DNA of 64,000 bases from MFD01275-c22 sp963705885. Its GTDB lineage: Bacteria; Actinomycetota; Actinomycetes; JACCUZ01. Every line of letters begins with the position of its first letter. Within the stretch, counting starts at the first letter, position 1. Below the pieces are notes generated by a model. It saw nothing but the letters and a program-made list of their open reading frames with translations. It did not search any database and had not been told where the DNA came from. Shown one piece after another: positions 17,626 to 25,805 of the stretch. The stretch is taken from positions 1,612,001 through 1,676,000 of the forward strand of contig OY970120.1 of NCBI GenBank assembly GCA_963705885.1, written 5' to 3'. The position numbers and the translations under genes were made by a program.

Positions 17626-18185
17626 CGGCCGACTCCCCCCGGCTGCGGGTCGTCGGCCGGTCGGCTCCGCAGGTCGTCGCCGAAGCGGTCGTAGCGGCCG
17701 CGGGGGGCCGCCAGCACGATGCCCGCGACGATCGTGGCAACCATCACCGGGCTGATCGTCATCATGACGAGCATCTTCGAGCCCATGAGCGTCTCGCCGA
17801 GGGCCATGGTGACGTCGGTGTCGGGGGCGCCCCGGCGCGGGGGCCACGGCACCAGCAGCGCTCCCGCGCCGAGCAGGGCGAAGGTCGCGACGCCCGCCAC
17901 CACCGCGCGGCGGTGGTCGTGCACCATGCTCATCGGCATCAGCGCGGGGTTCATGCCCATGAACATGATCATGTAGACGGCCATGACGGCCATCTCCATG
18001 ATCATCATGAGCACCGTGATCATGCCGACGTAGTCCTGCTCCAGCAGGAGGACGGTGGCCCCGACGGCCACGAACGACACCGCCAGCGCGTAGGTCGCCC
18101 GGGCCATCGAGTCGACGACGAACACCGCGACGCCCGACGCCACGGCGACCACACCCAGCGACCAGAACGCGACGCCCTCGACCAC
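17622..18185 (-). CDS. nuoJ: NuoJ-like subunit of a complex I-like membrane arm
   Basis: 187 aa, five predicted membrane helices. The first half matches NuoJ in size and layout (GVAVFVVDSMARATYALAVSF, LLLEQDYVGMITVL). The central helix is unusually methionine-rich (MMIMEMAVMAVYMIMFMGMN), whereas canonical NuoJ has a VYAGAIMVLFLFV-like sequence here. The GTG at 18185 follows the nuoH stop by one base. The stop overlaps nuoK. Confidence 0.85.
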   Translation of the reverse strand: MVEGVAFWSLGVVAVASGVAVFVVDSMARATYALAVSFVAVGATVLLLEQDYVGMITVLMMIMEMAVMAVYMIMFMGMNPALMPMSMVHDHRRAVVAGVATFALLGAGALLVPWPPRRGAPDTDVTMALGETLMGSKMLVMMTISPVMVATIVAGIVLAAPRGRYDRFGDDLRSRPADDPQPGGVGR

Positions 18186-18186
18186 G

Positions 18187-19122
18187 TCAGCCCCTTCCGA
18201 CCGCGATGACGGCGACGACGAGCACCTGCAGCAGGACCAGGGGAAGCAGCACGACCCAGCCGGCCTCGACGAACCGGTCCGGCCGGACCGCGGGGACCCG
18301 GCGCCGCACGGCGACCAGCGCCGCCGCGAGCAGGGCCGCCTTGACGAGCACCCACAGCCAGGCCGGCAGCAGCGGCCCGGAGCCCCCGCCGAGGAACATG
18401 GGCACCGCGAACGCCGCGCCCGCGACGAGGAGTGCGTAGCGCCCGACCAGCACGAGCAGGCGGTCGACGCCCGAGAGCTCGGCGAGCACGCCACCGGCGA
18501 TGTCCGGGCCTGCGGCCGTGGCGAAGGGTCCCCAGACGGAGAACGCCACCACCCCGATGCAGTAGACCCCGAACGCGACCGGCATCCACACGGCGAACCA
18601 CAGCCCGTCCTGCGCTGCGGCGATGTCGGCCACGCGGAGGCTGCCTGACGCGACCGGTGGCGCGGTCAGCGCGAACATCAGGGGCAGCTCGTAGGCCAGG
18701 GCCTGGGCCAGGAACCGGTAGCCGCCGACGAGCGAGTGGGCGCTGTTCGCCCCCCACCCGGCGAGCCAGACCGCCGCCCACACCACGACGTCCATCGTGT
18801 TGAACCAGACGACGCCGACGGCGAGGTCGGCGAGGGTCCACGTGCCCAGCGGGACGACGACGACCATGAGCAGAGCCGCCACCAGCATCGCCGCGCCACC
18901 GACCCGCCACAGCAGGCCGTCGGCCTGCACGGTCGTACGGCGCCGCTGGCGCATCAGCCGGGCGACCTCGTCGACCGGCCGGCGGGAGGACGCGCGGGCC
19001 GGCAGACCGGCCGACCGGCCGGAGAGCACGCCGTCGAGCGCCGCCGCCCCCCAGGCGCCGCCGAGGACCAGCAGCGCCGCCGCCGGCGCCCACCCCGGCG
19101 AGACCACGCTCACGTCAGCCAC
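18187..19122 (-). CDS. nuoH: NuoH-like subunit with degenerate quinone-site loops
   Basis: 311 aa, recognisable as NuoH by WTLADLAVGVVWF, AGWGANSAHSLVGGYR and AYELPLMFALTAPPVASGSL. Canonical NuoH then carries a PFDLPEAESELVAGY-type loop and an EYSG motif that line the quinone channel and contact NuoB/NuoD. Here the aligned stretch reads GPFATAAGPDIAGGVLAEL, with the acidic PFDLPE and EYSG motifs gone, and the last helix region is RPDRFVEAGWVVLLPL. This fits an operon lacking the peripheral arm. The GTG at 19122 has GGGAGG six bases upstream and overlaps the preceding gene by eight bases. Confidence 0.82.
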   Translation of the reverse strand: MADVSVVSPGWAPAAALLVLGGAWGAAALDGVLSGRSAGLPARASSRRPVDEVARLMRQRRRTTVQADGLLWRVGGAAMLVAALLMVVVVPLGTWTLADLAVGVVWFNTMDVVVWAAVWLAGWGANSAHSLVGGYRFLAQALAYELPLMFALTAPPVASGSLRVADIAAAQDGLWFAVWMPVAFGVYCIGVVAFSVWGPFATAAGPDIAGGVLAELSGVDRLLVLVGRYALLVAGAAFAVPMFLGGGSGPLLPAWLWVLVKAALLAAALVAVRRRVPAVRPDRFVEAGWVVLLPLVLLQVLVVAVIAVGRG

Positions 19123-20224
19123 CGACGACCTCCCGGCGGCTCGGCAGCGGGTCGAGGTCGGCCGCGGCCACGACGAGCCGCACCGCGGCGAGCTCGAGGC
19201 CGACGGTCGCGGACGCGAGCCCGTCGGGGTCGGCACCGCCCCGGTCGCCGGCCGCGGCTCCGTCGAGGTCGTCCACGGCGTTCCCGAGCGCCGTGACGAG
19301 CCGGTCGTGGACGTCGGGCTGCCCGGGTCGGCCCAGGTCGCGCAGCTGCCAGCGCAGCAGCCGGGACCGGCCGACCCGCGTCCGCAGGCCGACGAGGAGG
19401 CGGTGGCCCGCGGCGCGGTCACCGTCGAGGAGCAGGTCGCGCACCCGGCGGGCGCGGGACGCGCCGTCCGCCCAGCCCGCCAGGTCGAGCAGGCGCGCGA
19501 CGCCGTCGACGCGGCGCGCGGCCCGCTCGGCCGGCTCTTGCGCGTGGCGGTCCGCCTCGCCGGGCCGTCCGCCGACATACCTCGCCGCGGCCGCCACGAC
19601 GACGTCGCCCTGCAGGGCGACGTCCAGCACGAGCCCGGCCGGCCAGGACGGCAGCACCGGGCCGAGCGCCACGTGCAGGACGTCCATCTCCAGGCCGTCA
19701 CGGTCCGGACCGCCGGCGGCCAGGGGGATGCCGGCGGGCGCCATGTCGCCGTGCTCGCCGTGGTCCATGTCGCCGTGGTCCGTGTCGGCCGTGCCAGCCG
19801 TGTCGGCCATGTCGGCCATGTCGGCCATGTCGGCCGTGTCGGCCGTGTCGGCCATGTCGCCGTCGAGCGGGGCGGGCTCCTGACGGCGCTCGCGGGCGTC
19901 GCGGCGCTGGTGACCGTCCTCGGCCAGCACCGCTGCCGCCTCGGCCAGCGCCGTGCCGGCCCCGGCGGGGGAGCGGACCTCGGTGCGGGCCCGCGGGCCG
20001 GGCAGCTGGTCCCAGACGCGGTCGAGGAGGGCCGCGAGGTCAGCGTCGGGCGCCCCGCAGACGACGAGCACGTCCGCGTCCGCCGGCGAGCCGGCCGGCG
20101 TCCAGCCGCGATCGGCGGCGGCCCGCTCGACCGCGACCCGCTCCAGCCAGCCGCCCGGCGCCTCGACGACGAGGACGTGCGCCGCGCGGACGGCTGCCGT
20201 GGTGACGCGCGCCCTCAGGTCCAT
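19115..20224 (-). CDS. NuoB/NuoD-like remnant protein of the complex I-like operon
   Basis: A 369-aa protein occupying the position of nuoB-C-D between nuoA and nuoH. Residues about 48-83 (ADVLVVCGAPDADL, VWDQLPGPR) recall the NuoB stretch with ADVLIVAGT and VYDQMPEPR. Residues about 174-212 (RDGLEMDVLHVALGPV, WPAGLVLDVALQGDVVV) resemble a weak NuoD-type segment. The cysteine ligands of the NuoB N2 iron-sulfur cluster are absent; the only Cys is Cys56. Between the two halves lies a run of ADM/ADT repeats (about 122-147) and a His/Met/Asp-rich stretch (about 149-161, DHGDMDHGEHGDM) that could bind metal. The C-terminal half is helical and charged. The gene overlaps nuoA by 10 bases and nuoH by 8, so it is surely co-translated. 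The homology is my reading by eye. Confidence 0.7.
   Translation of the reverse strand: MDLRARVTTAAVRAAHVLVVEAPGGWLERVAVERAAADRGWTPAGSPADADVLVVCGAPDADLAALLDRVWDQLPGPRARTEVRSPAGAGTALAEAAAVLAEDGHQRRDARERRQEPAPLDGDMADTADTADMADMADMADTAGTADTDHGDMDHGEHGDMAPAGIPLAAGGPDRDGLEMDVLHVALGPVLPSWPAGLVLDVALQGDVVVAAAARYVGGRPGEADRHAQEPAERAARRVDGVARLLDLAGWADGASRARRVRDLLLDGDRAAGHRLLVGLRTRVGRSRLLRWQLRDLGRPGQPDVHDRLVTALGNAVDDLDGAAAGDRGGADPDGLASATVGLELAAVRLVVAAADLDPLPSRREVVGG
19783..19857. repeat. 9-bp minisatellite in the NuoB/NuoD-like gene
   Basis: About eight tandem copies of a nine-base unit (ATG/GTG-TCGGCC on the plus strand), encoding alternating Ala-Asp-Met and Ala-Asp-Thr on the minus strand. Because the unit is a multiple of three, copy-number change would lengthen or shorten the protein without a frameshift. 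Confidence 0.85.
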
Positions 20225-20562
20225 CGCAGCGCCCCCTCCCGCCACGCCCAGGCGACGGCCACCATGAGCAGGCCGAGGAAGACGAACATCTCGATGACCG
20301 CCTCGGCGCCGACCTCGGCGACCACGACGGCCCAGGGGTACATGAACAGCATCTCCACGTCGAAGGCCAGGAAGACGAGCGTCACGGGGTACCAGCGGGC
20401 GTGGAAGCGGGACAGCGCGTGCTCGCGCGGGTCGTGCCCGGACAGGAACGGCAGGGAGGACACGGGGTCGGGCGCGACGGCGGTGACCCGGTGGGCGCCG
20501 TAGAGCACGCCGATCCCGGCCATCGCCGTGAGCAGCATCGCGAGCGCACCGGCGTACGCCAT
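20215..20562 (-). CDS. nuoA: NuoA-like subunit of a complex I-like membrane arm
   Basis: 115 aa, three membrane helices. The second half is clearly NuoA: RFHARWYPVTLVFLAFDVEMLFMYPWAVV. The canonical loop before it contains YECG, whose Cys sits near the quinone entrance; here the loop reads PFLSGHDPREHAL, with Ser41 in place of that Cys and no ECG motif. It is the first nuo-like gene, and its ATG has a very strong ribosome binding site (GAGGAGGAG). It follows the SRPBCC gene by 26 bases on the same strand. Confidence 0.87.
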   Translation of the reverse strand: MAYAGALAMLLTAMAGIGVLYGAHRVTAVAPDPVSSLPFLSGHDPREHALSRFHARWYPVTLVFLAFDVEMLFMYPWAVVVAEVGAEAVIEMFVFLGLLMVAVAWAWREGALRWT

Positions 20563-20588
20563 GGCTCCTCCTCATCCCCCGGTCGGCG

Positions 20589-21110
20589 TCACGCCGGCGG
20601 TCCGGCGTGTCCTGCCCCTGCCCCCGGTCCCCGTCCATGCAACATCGCTGCCCGTCCCGGCCGGCGACCGGGGTCCGGGTTCTCTGCGAAGGCGGCCAGG
20701 CGGGACGAGATGTCGCCGAGGAGCGCCGTCAGGCGGCGGGCGAGGAGCCGTCCAGTCCCGGGGACGCGTGGGGCGAAACGCGCGGACCAGGTGAGCTCGG
20801 TCCCGCCGTCGGGAGCCGGGGCCAGCCGGACGTCCGCGACGTAGTCGCGCACCGGCATGCCCGACAGGAGGCGGTAGCGCAGGCGCCGCGGCGCCTCGGC
20901 GACCTCGACCAGCTCGCGCAGCGTCCAGCGTCCGGCGCGCAGCCGACGCACCGCCCCCACCCCCTGCGGCCGGTCCCGGCCGGGCCGCTCGAGATCGGCG
21001 GTTTCCCAGGGACCCCAGCGGGTCCAGGTGCCGACGTCGGACAGGAGCGCCCAGACCGCGTCCGGCGGCGCGTCGACCCGGCGGGTCACGCCGATGCGGC
21101 GCGCCCTCAC
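20589..21110 (-). CDS. SRPBCC-family (START-like) protein
   Basis: 173 aa. The pattern of a SRPBCC/polyketide-cyclase-type fold is clear: VTRRVDAPPDAVWALLSDVGTWTRWGPWE at the start, GRWTLRELVEVAEAPRRLRYRLLSG in the middle and GGTELTWSARFAP before the long C-terminal helix. Such domains bind hydrophobic ligands; no specific ligand can be named. The final 20 residues are Pro/Gly-rich. The GTG start overlaps the stop of the zinc-ribbon gene upstream (GTGA). Being 26 bases upstream of nuoA on the same strand, it may be co-transcribed with the nuo-like operon. Confidence 0.85.
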   Translation of the reverse strand: MRARRIGVTRRVDAPPDAVWALLSDVGTWTRWGPWETADLERPGRDRPQGVGAVRRLRAGRWTLRELVEVAEAPRRLRYRLLSGMPVRDYVADVRLAPAPDGGTELTWSARFAPRVPGTGRLLARRLTALLGDISSRLAAFAENPDPGRRPGRAAMLHGRGPGAGAGHAGPPA

Positions 21111-21490
21111 GGCTCGCTCCGCGTGACCTGCTGGGAGCCGAGCCCCGCGGCCCCGGGGACCTCGTGCGGCCACGTCGGGTCCGCGAGCAGCACGTGCAGG
21201 TCGAGCAGGTCGTCGTAGGTGAGGGCGGGGCCGGCGGTCGGCGACTCCGGGTGCGGGGGCCTCGGGTCGTCGCCCTCGTCGAAGAGCGGGGCACCGGCCT
21301 CCACGAGGACCAGCAGGCTGGCCCAGGTCACGGGGTGGCTCACGACGTCGCGGCAGATGGCGCAGACCCAGCTGGCGGTCCCCCCCACGGCCTCGTCGCC
21401 GTCGGAGGACCCCACGTCGACGAGCACGCTCGTGCTGGGCAGCTCGGCGGCGGAGCCGCAGCGGGGGCACTCGGTGACGACGGTCTTCAT
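21107..21490 (-). CDS. Small zinc-ribbon-like protein of unknown function
   Basis: 127 aa, starting MKTVVTECPRCGSAAELP. Two Cys pairs, CPRC near residue 8 and CAIC near residue 43, suggest a zinc ribbon, likely structural. The C-terminal half is acidic and Pro-rich with YDDLLDLHVLLADPTWP, a phrase seen in hypothetical actinobacterial proteins of this type. No enzyme motif. It precedes and overlaps the SRPBCC gene, so the two form a transcriptional unit. Confidence 0.75.
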   Translation of the reverse strand: MKTVVTECPRCGSAAELPSTSVLVDVGSSDGDEAVGGTASWVCAICRDVVSHPVTWASLLVLVEAGAPLFDEGDDPRPPHPESPTAGPALTYDDLLDLHVLLADPTWPHEVPGAAGLGSQQVTRSEP

Positions 21491-21534
21491 GGCGAGCTCC
21501 TCTCTCGTGGCCCGAGCGTGGTCCAGTGCCCTGT

Positions 21535-22218
21535 TCAGCCGCTGTCACCCCGCTGTTCGCTCCGCGGGCCACCGGGCCACGCGGAGCGTGACGCACGGCG
21601 CCATCGGCGAGCCTGGTGGACGTAGAGCCCCAGAACGACCGACCCGGCGGTCGAGAGCGCCGCCGCGCCGGACGCGCCGAGCGCAACCCCCGCCTGGTGC
21701 AGCGCCAGGGCCGCGACGGCGCCGGCGAGCACGCCGTCCACGGCAGCGACCGTCGTCGCCGCATGCCCGAGCAGGTGGAACCTCCCGTCGTGGGTCACGG
21801 CCCGTGGACCGGGACCCGGAGCCGGGCCGTGGCTCATCAGCAGGTACGGCGCCGCGAGCGGGTCGAGGCCGACGTAGTAGCCGCGGATCGTCTCGATCGC
21901 GCGCGCGTAGGCCAGGTCCTCCAGGGCGGTCTCCACCAGGCGCGCGTAGGTCATGAGCCCGAGGGCGAGCACCGTCGGCAGCATCGTGAGGGCGAACAGC
22001 CCGAAGGCGGGGCCGCCCGAGGACATCTGGCCGACGAGCGCGAGCGCCACGACCGAGCCCGTCACCGTCCCCATGAACAGGGCCGTGCGACTGCTGGTCT
22101 CCGCGATGGTCGCGTTGCGCGCGGTCTGGAGGGTGAAGTGCTCGGTGGTCAGCGCCGGGAGGAGCGCGAGCGACGGCAGCCGTTCGCCTCGCCCGAGGTC
22201 GTTGCTCGGTCGGGTCAT
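21535..22218 (-). CDS. Hypothetical membrane protein
   Basis: 227 aa. The cytoplasmic N-terminus (about residues 1-45, with TLQTARNATIAETSSRTALF) is followed by two membrane helices (about 48-90), a soluble stretch with YARAIETIRGYYVGLDPLAAPYL, and two more helices (about 150-200), ending in an Arg-rich tail. I do not recognise a named family. It is transcribed away from the AfsR-like regulator at 22285; the 66-bp gap is the only regulatory space. The ATG at 22218 is chosen because the upstream open frame is antisense to that regulator. Confidence 0.7.
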   Translation of the reverse strand: MTRPSNDLGRGERLPSLALLPALTTEHFTLQTARNATIAETSSRTALFMGTVTGSVVALALVGQMSSGGPAFGLFALTMLPTVLALGLMTYARLVETALEDLAYARAIETIRGYYVGLDPLAAPYLLMSHGPAPGPGPRAVTHDGRFHLLGHAATTVAAVDGVLAGAVAALALHQAGVALGASGAAALSTAGSVVLGLYVHQARRWRRASRSAWPGGPRSEQRGDSG

Positions 22219-22271
22219 GGCCCGTGTGTACGGCGTGACGCTGTCCGCCTGCTGTCGCCATGGCCGTCCGG

Positions 22272-22277
22272 TAGCGT
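22272..22277 (+). promoter_or_regulatory. -10 element TAGCGT, leaderless promoter of the AfsR/SARP regulator
   Basis: TAGCGT ends seven bases before the ATG at 22285 and there is no Shine-Dalgarno sequence. The same hexamer recurs before several other genes in the window. Confidence 0.5.
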
Positions 22278-22284
22278 CCGGCCG

Positions 22285-25200
22285 ATGGAAGGCGTCGACT
22301 TCCGGCTGCTCGGGTCCCTGGAGGTCCGGGTCGACGGGGCGCCCGTCCGCCTGCCCGGCGCGGCCGAGCGTGGCCTGCTCGCCCTCCTCCTCCTGTCGGC
22401 GGGCCGGGCCGTGGCGGCGACCAGCCTCATCGACCGCCTCTGGTCCGGCGCGACGATGCCGGTCGACCCGTTGAACGCGCTCCAGCTGCGGGTGTCGAAG
22501 CTGCGGCGGGCGCTGGCCGCGGCCGGGCTCGACGTGGTGTCCCGCTCGGGAGCCGGTTACCGGGCCGACGTCGACCCGGCGAGCGTCGACGTGGAGCGCT
22601 TCACCCGGGGGGTGCGTGCCGCCCGGGCGGCGAGGGCCTCCAGCGGCGCGAGCGAGGACGTGCTCGCGGCCTACGACGACGCGCTGGACCTGTGGCGCGG
22701 CGAACCGCTCGCGGAGTTCTCGGCCGAGACGTGGGCCGCGGTCGAGACAGCGCGGCTGACCCAGCAGCGGCTCGCGGCGGTCACCGAGCGCGCGGAGGTC
22801 GCGCTGGAGCTGGGCCGGCACCCGGACGCCGTCGCGGAGCTGGAGCCGGCCGTCGCGGCGGACCCCACGCACGAGTCGCTGGCAGCGCTGCTCATGACGG
22901 CCCTCTACCGCAGCGGGCGTCAGGCCGACGCCCTCGAGGTCTACGCCCGCACCCGAGCGGTGCTGGACGAGGAGCTGGGCCTCGAGCCGTCCGCGGCGCT
23001 GCGCGCCGTGCACCAGCGCGTGCTGGAGCAGGACCCTGACCTGGCGGGTGTCCCCGCAGCCCGCCGCCCGGGGCGCGGGACGCGTCCCGCGCCCGAGCCG
23101 TCACCCGGCGGCCCGGCGGCCAGCCTCCCCGCCGCGGTCGGCCGGCTCATCGGGCGCGACGCCGAGGCGGCGTCGGTGGCGGACCTCCTGGCGGGCACCC
23201 GGATCGTGACCCTGGTGGGCCCGGGCGGTGCCGGCAAGACGTCCCTCGCGCTGGCCGTCGCCCACACCGCCGCGCCGTCCTACGCCGACGGTGTCTGGGT
23301 GGCCCGCCTGGCTCCTGTGGTCGAGCAGGCGCACGTCCCGCTGGCCGTCGCCGAGGCGCTGGGTGTCCCCCTGGACGGAGCGGCACCCGGTCCGGACGTT
23401 CGCGACCGGGTCGTCGCGTACCTGCGCCGGCGGCGCCTGATGCTCCTGCTGGACAACTGTGAGCACGTCATCGACGCGGTCGCCAGCCTGGTCGACGTCA
23501 TGCTCGCCGGCTGCCCCGACGTCACCGTGCTCGCCACCAGCCGCGAGGCACTCGCCGTGCCCGGCGAGGTCCAGTTCGCGGTGGCCCCTCTCGCCGTCCC
23601 GCCGCCCGGGACGGACCCCGACCGGGTCCTGGACTTCCCCGCCGCGCAGCTGTTCGTCGAGCGCGCCCGGTCGGTGCGGGCCGACCTCGAGCTGGACGAC
23701 GCGGACCTGTCGGCCGTCGTCACCATCTGCGCGCACCTGGACGGGATGCCGCTGGCCCTGGAGCTCGCGGCGGCCCGCACCGCGTCGCTGTCGGCGGTCG
23801 AGCTCGCGGACCGCCTGACCGACCGGTTCGCGCTGCTGACCGCCGGGGCGCGCACGGCGGAGGCCCGGCAGCAGACCCTGCGCGCCACCGTCGACTGGAG
23901 CCATGCCCTGCTCGGCGAGCCGGAGCAGGTGGTCTTCCGTCGCCTCGCGGTCTTCCACGGCGGCTGGACCGTGGCGGCCGCCGAGGCGGTCGTGCCGGAC
24001 GGTGCCGTCGCCCCGACCGACGTCCTCGACGTGCTCATGGGACTCGTGCGGCGCTCGATGGTGATCGCGGAGCCGGGGCACCCCACGCGGTTCCGCATGC
24101 TGGAGACCCTCCGCCAGTACGCCGCCGAGCGGCTCGCCGACGCGGGCGAGCACGACGCGCTCGCCGCCCGGCACGCCCGCTGGTTCGGGACGGTCGCGGA
24201 CGAGGCCGACCTGTCCCTTCGCGGCCCGGGCCAGCGCGACGCCCTGCACCTGCTGCGGGCGGAGCAGCCGAACCTGCGCGCCGCGCTCACGTGGCTGTCC
24301 GCCGACCCGGGCCGTGTCGACGACGCGCTGCAGATGGCGGGCGCCCTCGGGCTGTTCTGGCACCTGGGACGGCACGTCGAGGGCCGCGCGGTGCTGCGCG
24401 GGCTGGTGCCCCACGGCGCCGGCTCGCCCGCGGCCCGCGCGCGGGCACTGCAGGCGATGTCGCTGGTCGAGCGGCCCCGGGCCTGCCTCGTGCACCCCAG
24501 CCCGGGCTGCGCCGAGACCGCCCGCGAGAGCCTCGAGCTCTTCGACGCGGTCGGCGACGCGCACCGGGCGGCGCTGTCGCGGGTGCTGCTGGCCGTGGAG
24601 GGCGTCGACGGGTCGGCGCCCGACGAGTCCGCCCGGCTGCTGCGCGAGGCCGGGGAGCGGTTCACCGCGGAGGGCGACGCCTGGGGCCACGCTGTCATCG
24701 CCTTCGTCCGGATGGAGACCTTCCTCAAGACCGGCGACGAGCCGCGGGCGCTGGCGACCGGTCGGGCCGCGGTCGCGGCCTTCCGCGCGCTGGACGACCC
24801 GTGGGGGCTCTCGGCGGTGCTCTACCACCTCGGGTGGGGGCTGCGGCAGTTCGGCCGCTACGCCGAGGCGGTTCCCGTCCTGGAGGAGGCCATCGACGTC
24901 TCGGCGGGTGCCGGTCTGCACAACACGGCGCAGTGGGCCCTCGCCGACCTGGGCGTCGCGTTCCTGCACCTGGGCCAGCTCGACGACGCGCGGACCTGCT
25001 TCGACCGGGCGGGCGCGGCGTCCGAGGAGGTCGGGGACGGTGCGGGGGAGGTCCTCGCGGCGTACGGGAGGGCCGTCCTGGCGCGGGTCGGTGGCGAGTG
25101 GGCGCGGGCCCGGACGATGTTCGCCAGGGCGCAGACGGGGTTCGAGGAGCTCGGGACCCCGGTCGCGGCCGGCCTCGCCGTCGTCGGGATCGCGCGCTGC

Positions 25201-25452
25201 GACGAGCAGGACGGCGCCCTGGAACGGGCGCGGGAGGGGTACGACCGGGCGCTGGCGCTGGGCAGCGCTGCCGGCGAGCCGGGGCTGCGCGCCAGTGCCC
25301 TGGAGGGCCTCGGCCGGGTCGCGGCCGCGTCGGGCGACCCGGAAGGCGGCCGGGCCCTGGTGCGGCAGGCGCGCGCCGTGCGGCAGGCGTCCTCGCGGCC
25401 GGCCCCGCCGTACGAGAGTGCCGAGCTCACGGCATCCGCCGGGCGGGGATAG
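22285..25452 (+). CDS. AfsR/SARP-type transcriptional regulator with NB-ARC ATPase and TPR domains
   Basis: 1055 aa. Residues about 1-95 form an OmpR-like winged helix (DFRLLGSLEVRVDG, NALQLRVSKLRRAL, GYRADVD). A bacterial transcriptional activator domain follows (about 100-245; LWRGEPLAEF, ALYRSGRQADALEVYARTRAVLDEELGLEPS). The NB-ARC-type ATPase has Walker A GPGGAGKTSLA near residue 311 and a Walker B-like LMLLLDNCEH near 386, then GMPLALELAAAR. The last ~400 residues are TPR-like helical repeats. Such proteins activate secondary-metabolite or transport genes after ATP-driven assembly. Plausible targets are the adjacent genes, including the efflux pump at 25865; this is inference from position. 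Confidence 0.9.
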   Translation: MEGVDFRLLGSLEVRVDGAPVRLPGAAERGLLALLLLSAGRAVAATSLIDRLWSGATMPVDPLNALQLRVSKLRRALAAAGLDVVSRSGAGYRADVDPASVDVERFTRGVRAARAARASSGASEDVLAAYDDALDLWRGEPLAEFSAETWAAVETARLTQQRLAAVTERAEVALELGRHPDAVAELEPAVAADPTHESLAALLMTALYRSGRQADALEVYARTRAVLDEELGLEPSAALRAVHQRVLEQDPDLAGVPAARRPGRGTRPAPEPSPGGPAASLPAAVGRLIGRDAEAASVADLLAGTRIVTLVGPGGAGKTSLALAVAHTAAPSYADGVWVARLAPVVEQAHVPLAVAEALGVPLDGAAPGPDVRDRVVAYLRRRRLMLLLDNCEHVIDAVASLVDVMLAGCPDVTVLATSREALAVPGEVQFAVAPLAVPPPGTDPDRVLDFPAAQLFVERARSVRADLELDDADLSAVVTICAHLDGMPLALELAAARTASLSAVELADRLTDRFALLTAGARTAEARQQTLRATVDWSHALLGEPEQVVFRRLAVFHGGWTVAAAEAVVPDGAVAPTDVLDVLMGLVRRSMVIAEPGHPTRFRMLETLRQYAAERLADAGEHDALAARHARWFGTVADEADLSLRGPGQRDALHLLRAEQPNLRAALTWLSADPGRVDDALQMAGALGLFWHLGRHVEGRAVLRGLVPHGAGSPAARARALQAMSLVERPRACLVHPSPGCAETARESLELFDAVGDAHRAALSRVLLAVEGVDGSAPDESARLLREAGERFTAEGDAWGHAVIAFVRMETFLKTGDEPRALATGRAAVAAFRALDDPWGLSAVLYHLGWGLRQFGRYAEAVPVLEEAIDVSAGAGLHNTAQWALADLGVAFLHLGQLDDARTCFDRAGAASEEVGDGAGEVLAAYGRAVLARVGGEWARARTMFARAQTGFEELGTPVAAGLAVVGIARCDEQDGALERAREGYDRALALGSAAGEPGLRASALEGLGRVAAASGDPEGGRALVRQARAVRQASSRPAPPYESAELTASAGRG

Positions 25453-25463
25453 CCGGCGGCGCC

Positions 25464-25685
25464 TCAGCCGCGCGCGGTCCCGGGGGCGGCCGTGCCCGGG
25501 AACCCGCAGGCGTCCAGCGTCGCCAGGGCGTCGGCCACGCTCACCGGTCCGGTCAGGACGACCGTGGTGGACCGGGCGTCCGCCGTGACGGTCTCGACGC
25601 CCGGCACGTCGCGCAGCGCGGCGGTGACCGTCCGCACGCAGTGCCGGCAGGTCATGCCGGGGACGGACAGCACGATCCGGCCCAC
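25464..25685 (-). CDS. Heavy-metal-associated (CopZ-like) metallochaperone domain protein
   Basis: 73 aa, a single HMA ferredoxin-like fold: RIVLSVPGMTCRHCVRTV with the metal-binding Cys13 and Cys16, then ALRDVPGVETVTADA and a C-terminal LDACGFPG. Such small proteins carry Cu(I) or similar soft metals, usually to a P-type ATPase, which is not present in this window. The GTG at 25685 is preceded by GGAGGTGGGGACCGG, giving a good ribosome binding site. The gene is convergent with the AfsR-like gene (11-base gap) and divergent from the efflux pump. Confidence 0.85.
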   Translation of the reverse strand: MGRIVLSVPGMTCRHCVRTVTAALRDVPGVETVTADARSTTVVLTGPVSVADALATLDACGFPGTAAPGTARG

Positions 25686-25805
25686 CCGGTCCCCACCTCC
25701 TCGTCGTCGCTGCAACCTCCCGCCGAGCGTCCCCCCGGGGGCTGTCCGGAGGCTGTCCCGGACACGTGCCCCGGGCCCGGCAGCGGGCGGACAGCCGCCG
25801 GACAG

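Noticed and set aside
19783..19857. Regular short repeats that could suggest a CRISPR-like array
   Set aside because: Units are nine bases, tandem without spacers and in frame in a coding sequence, and no cas genes are nearby.
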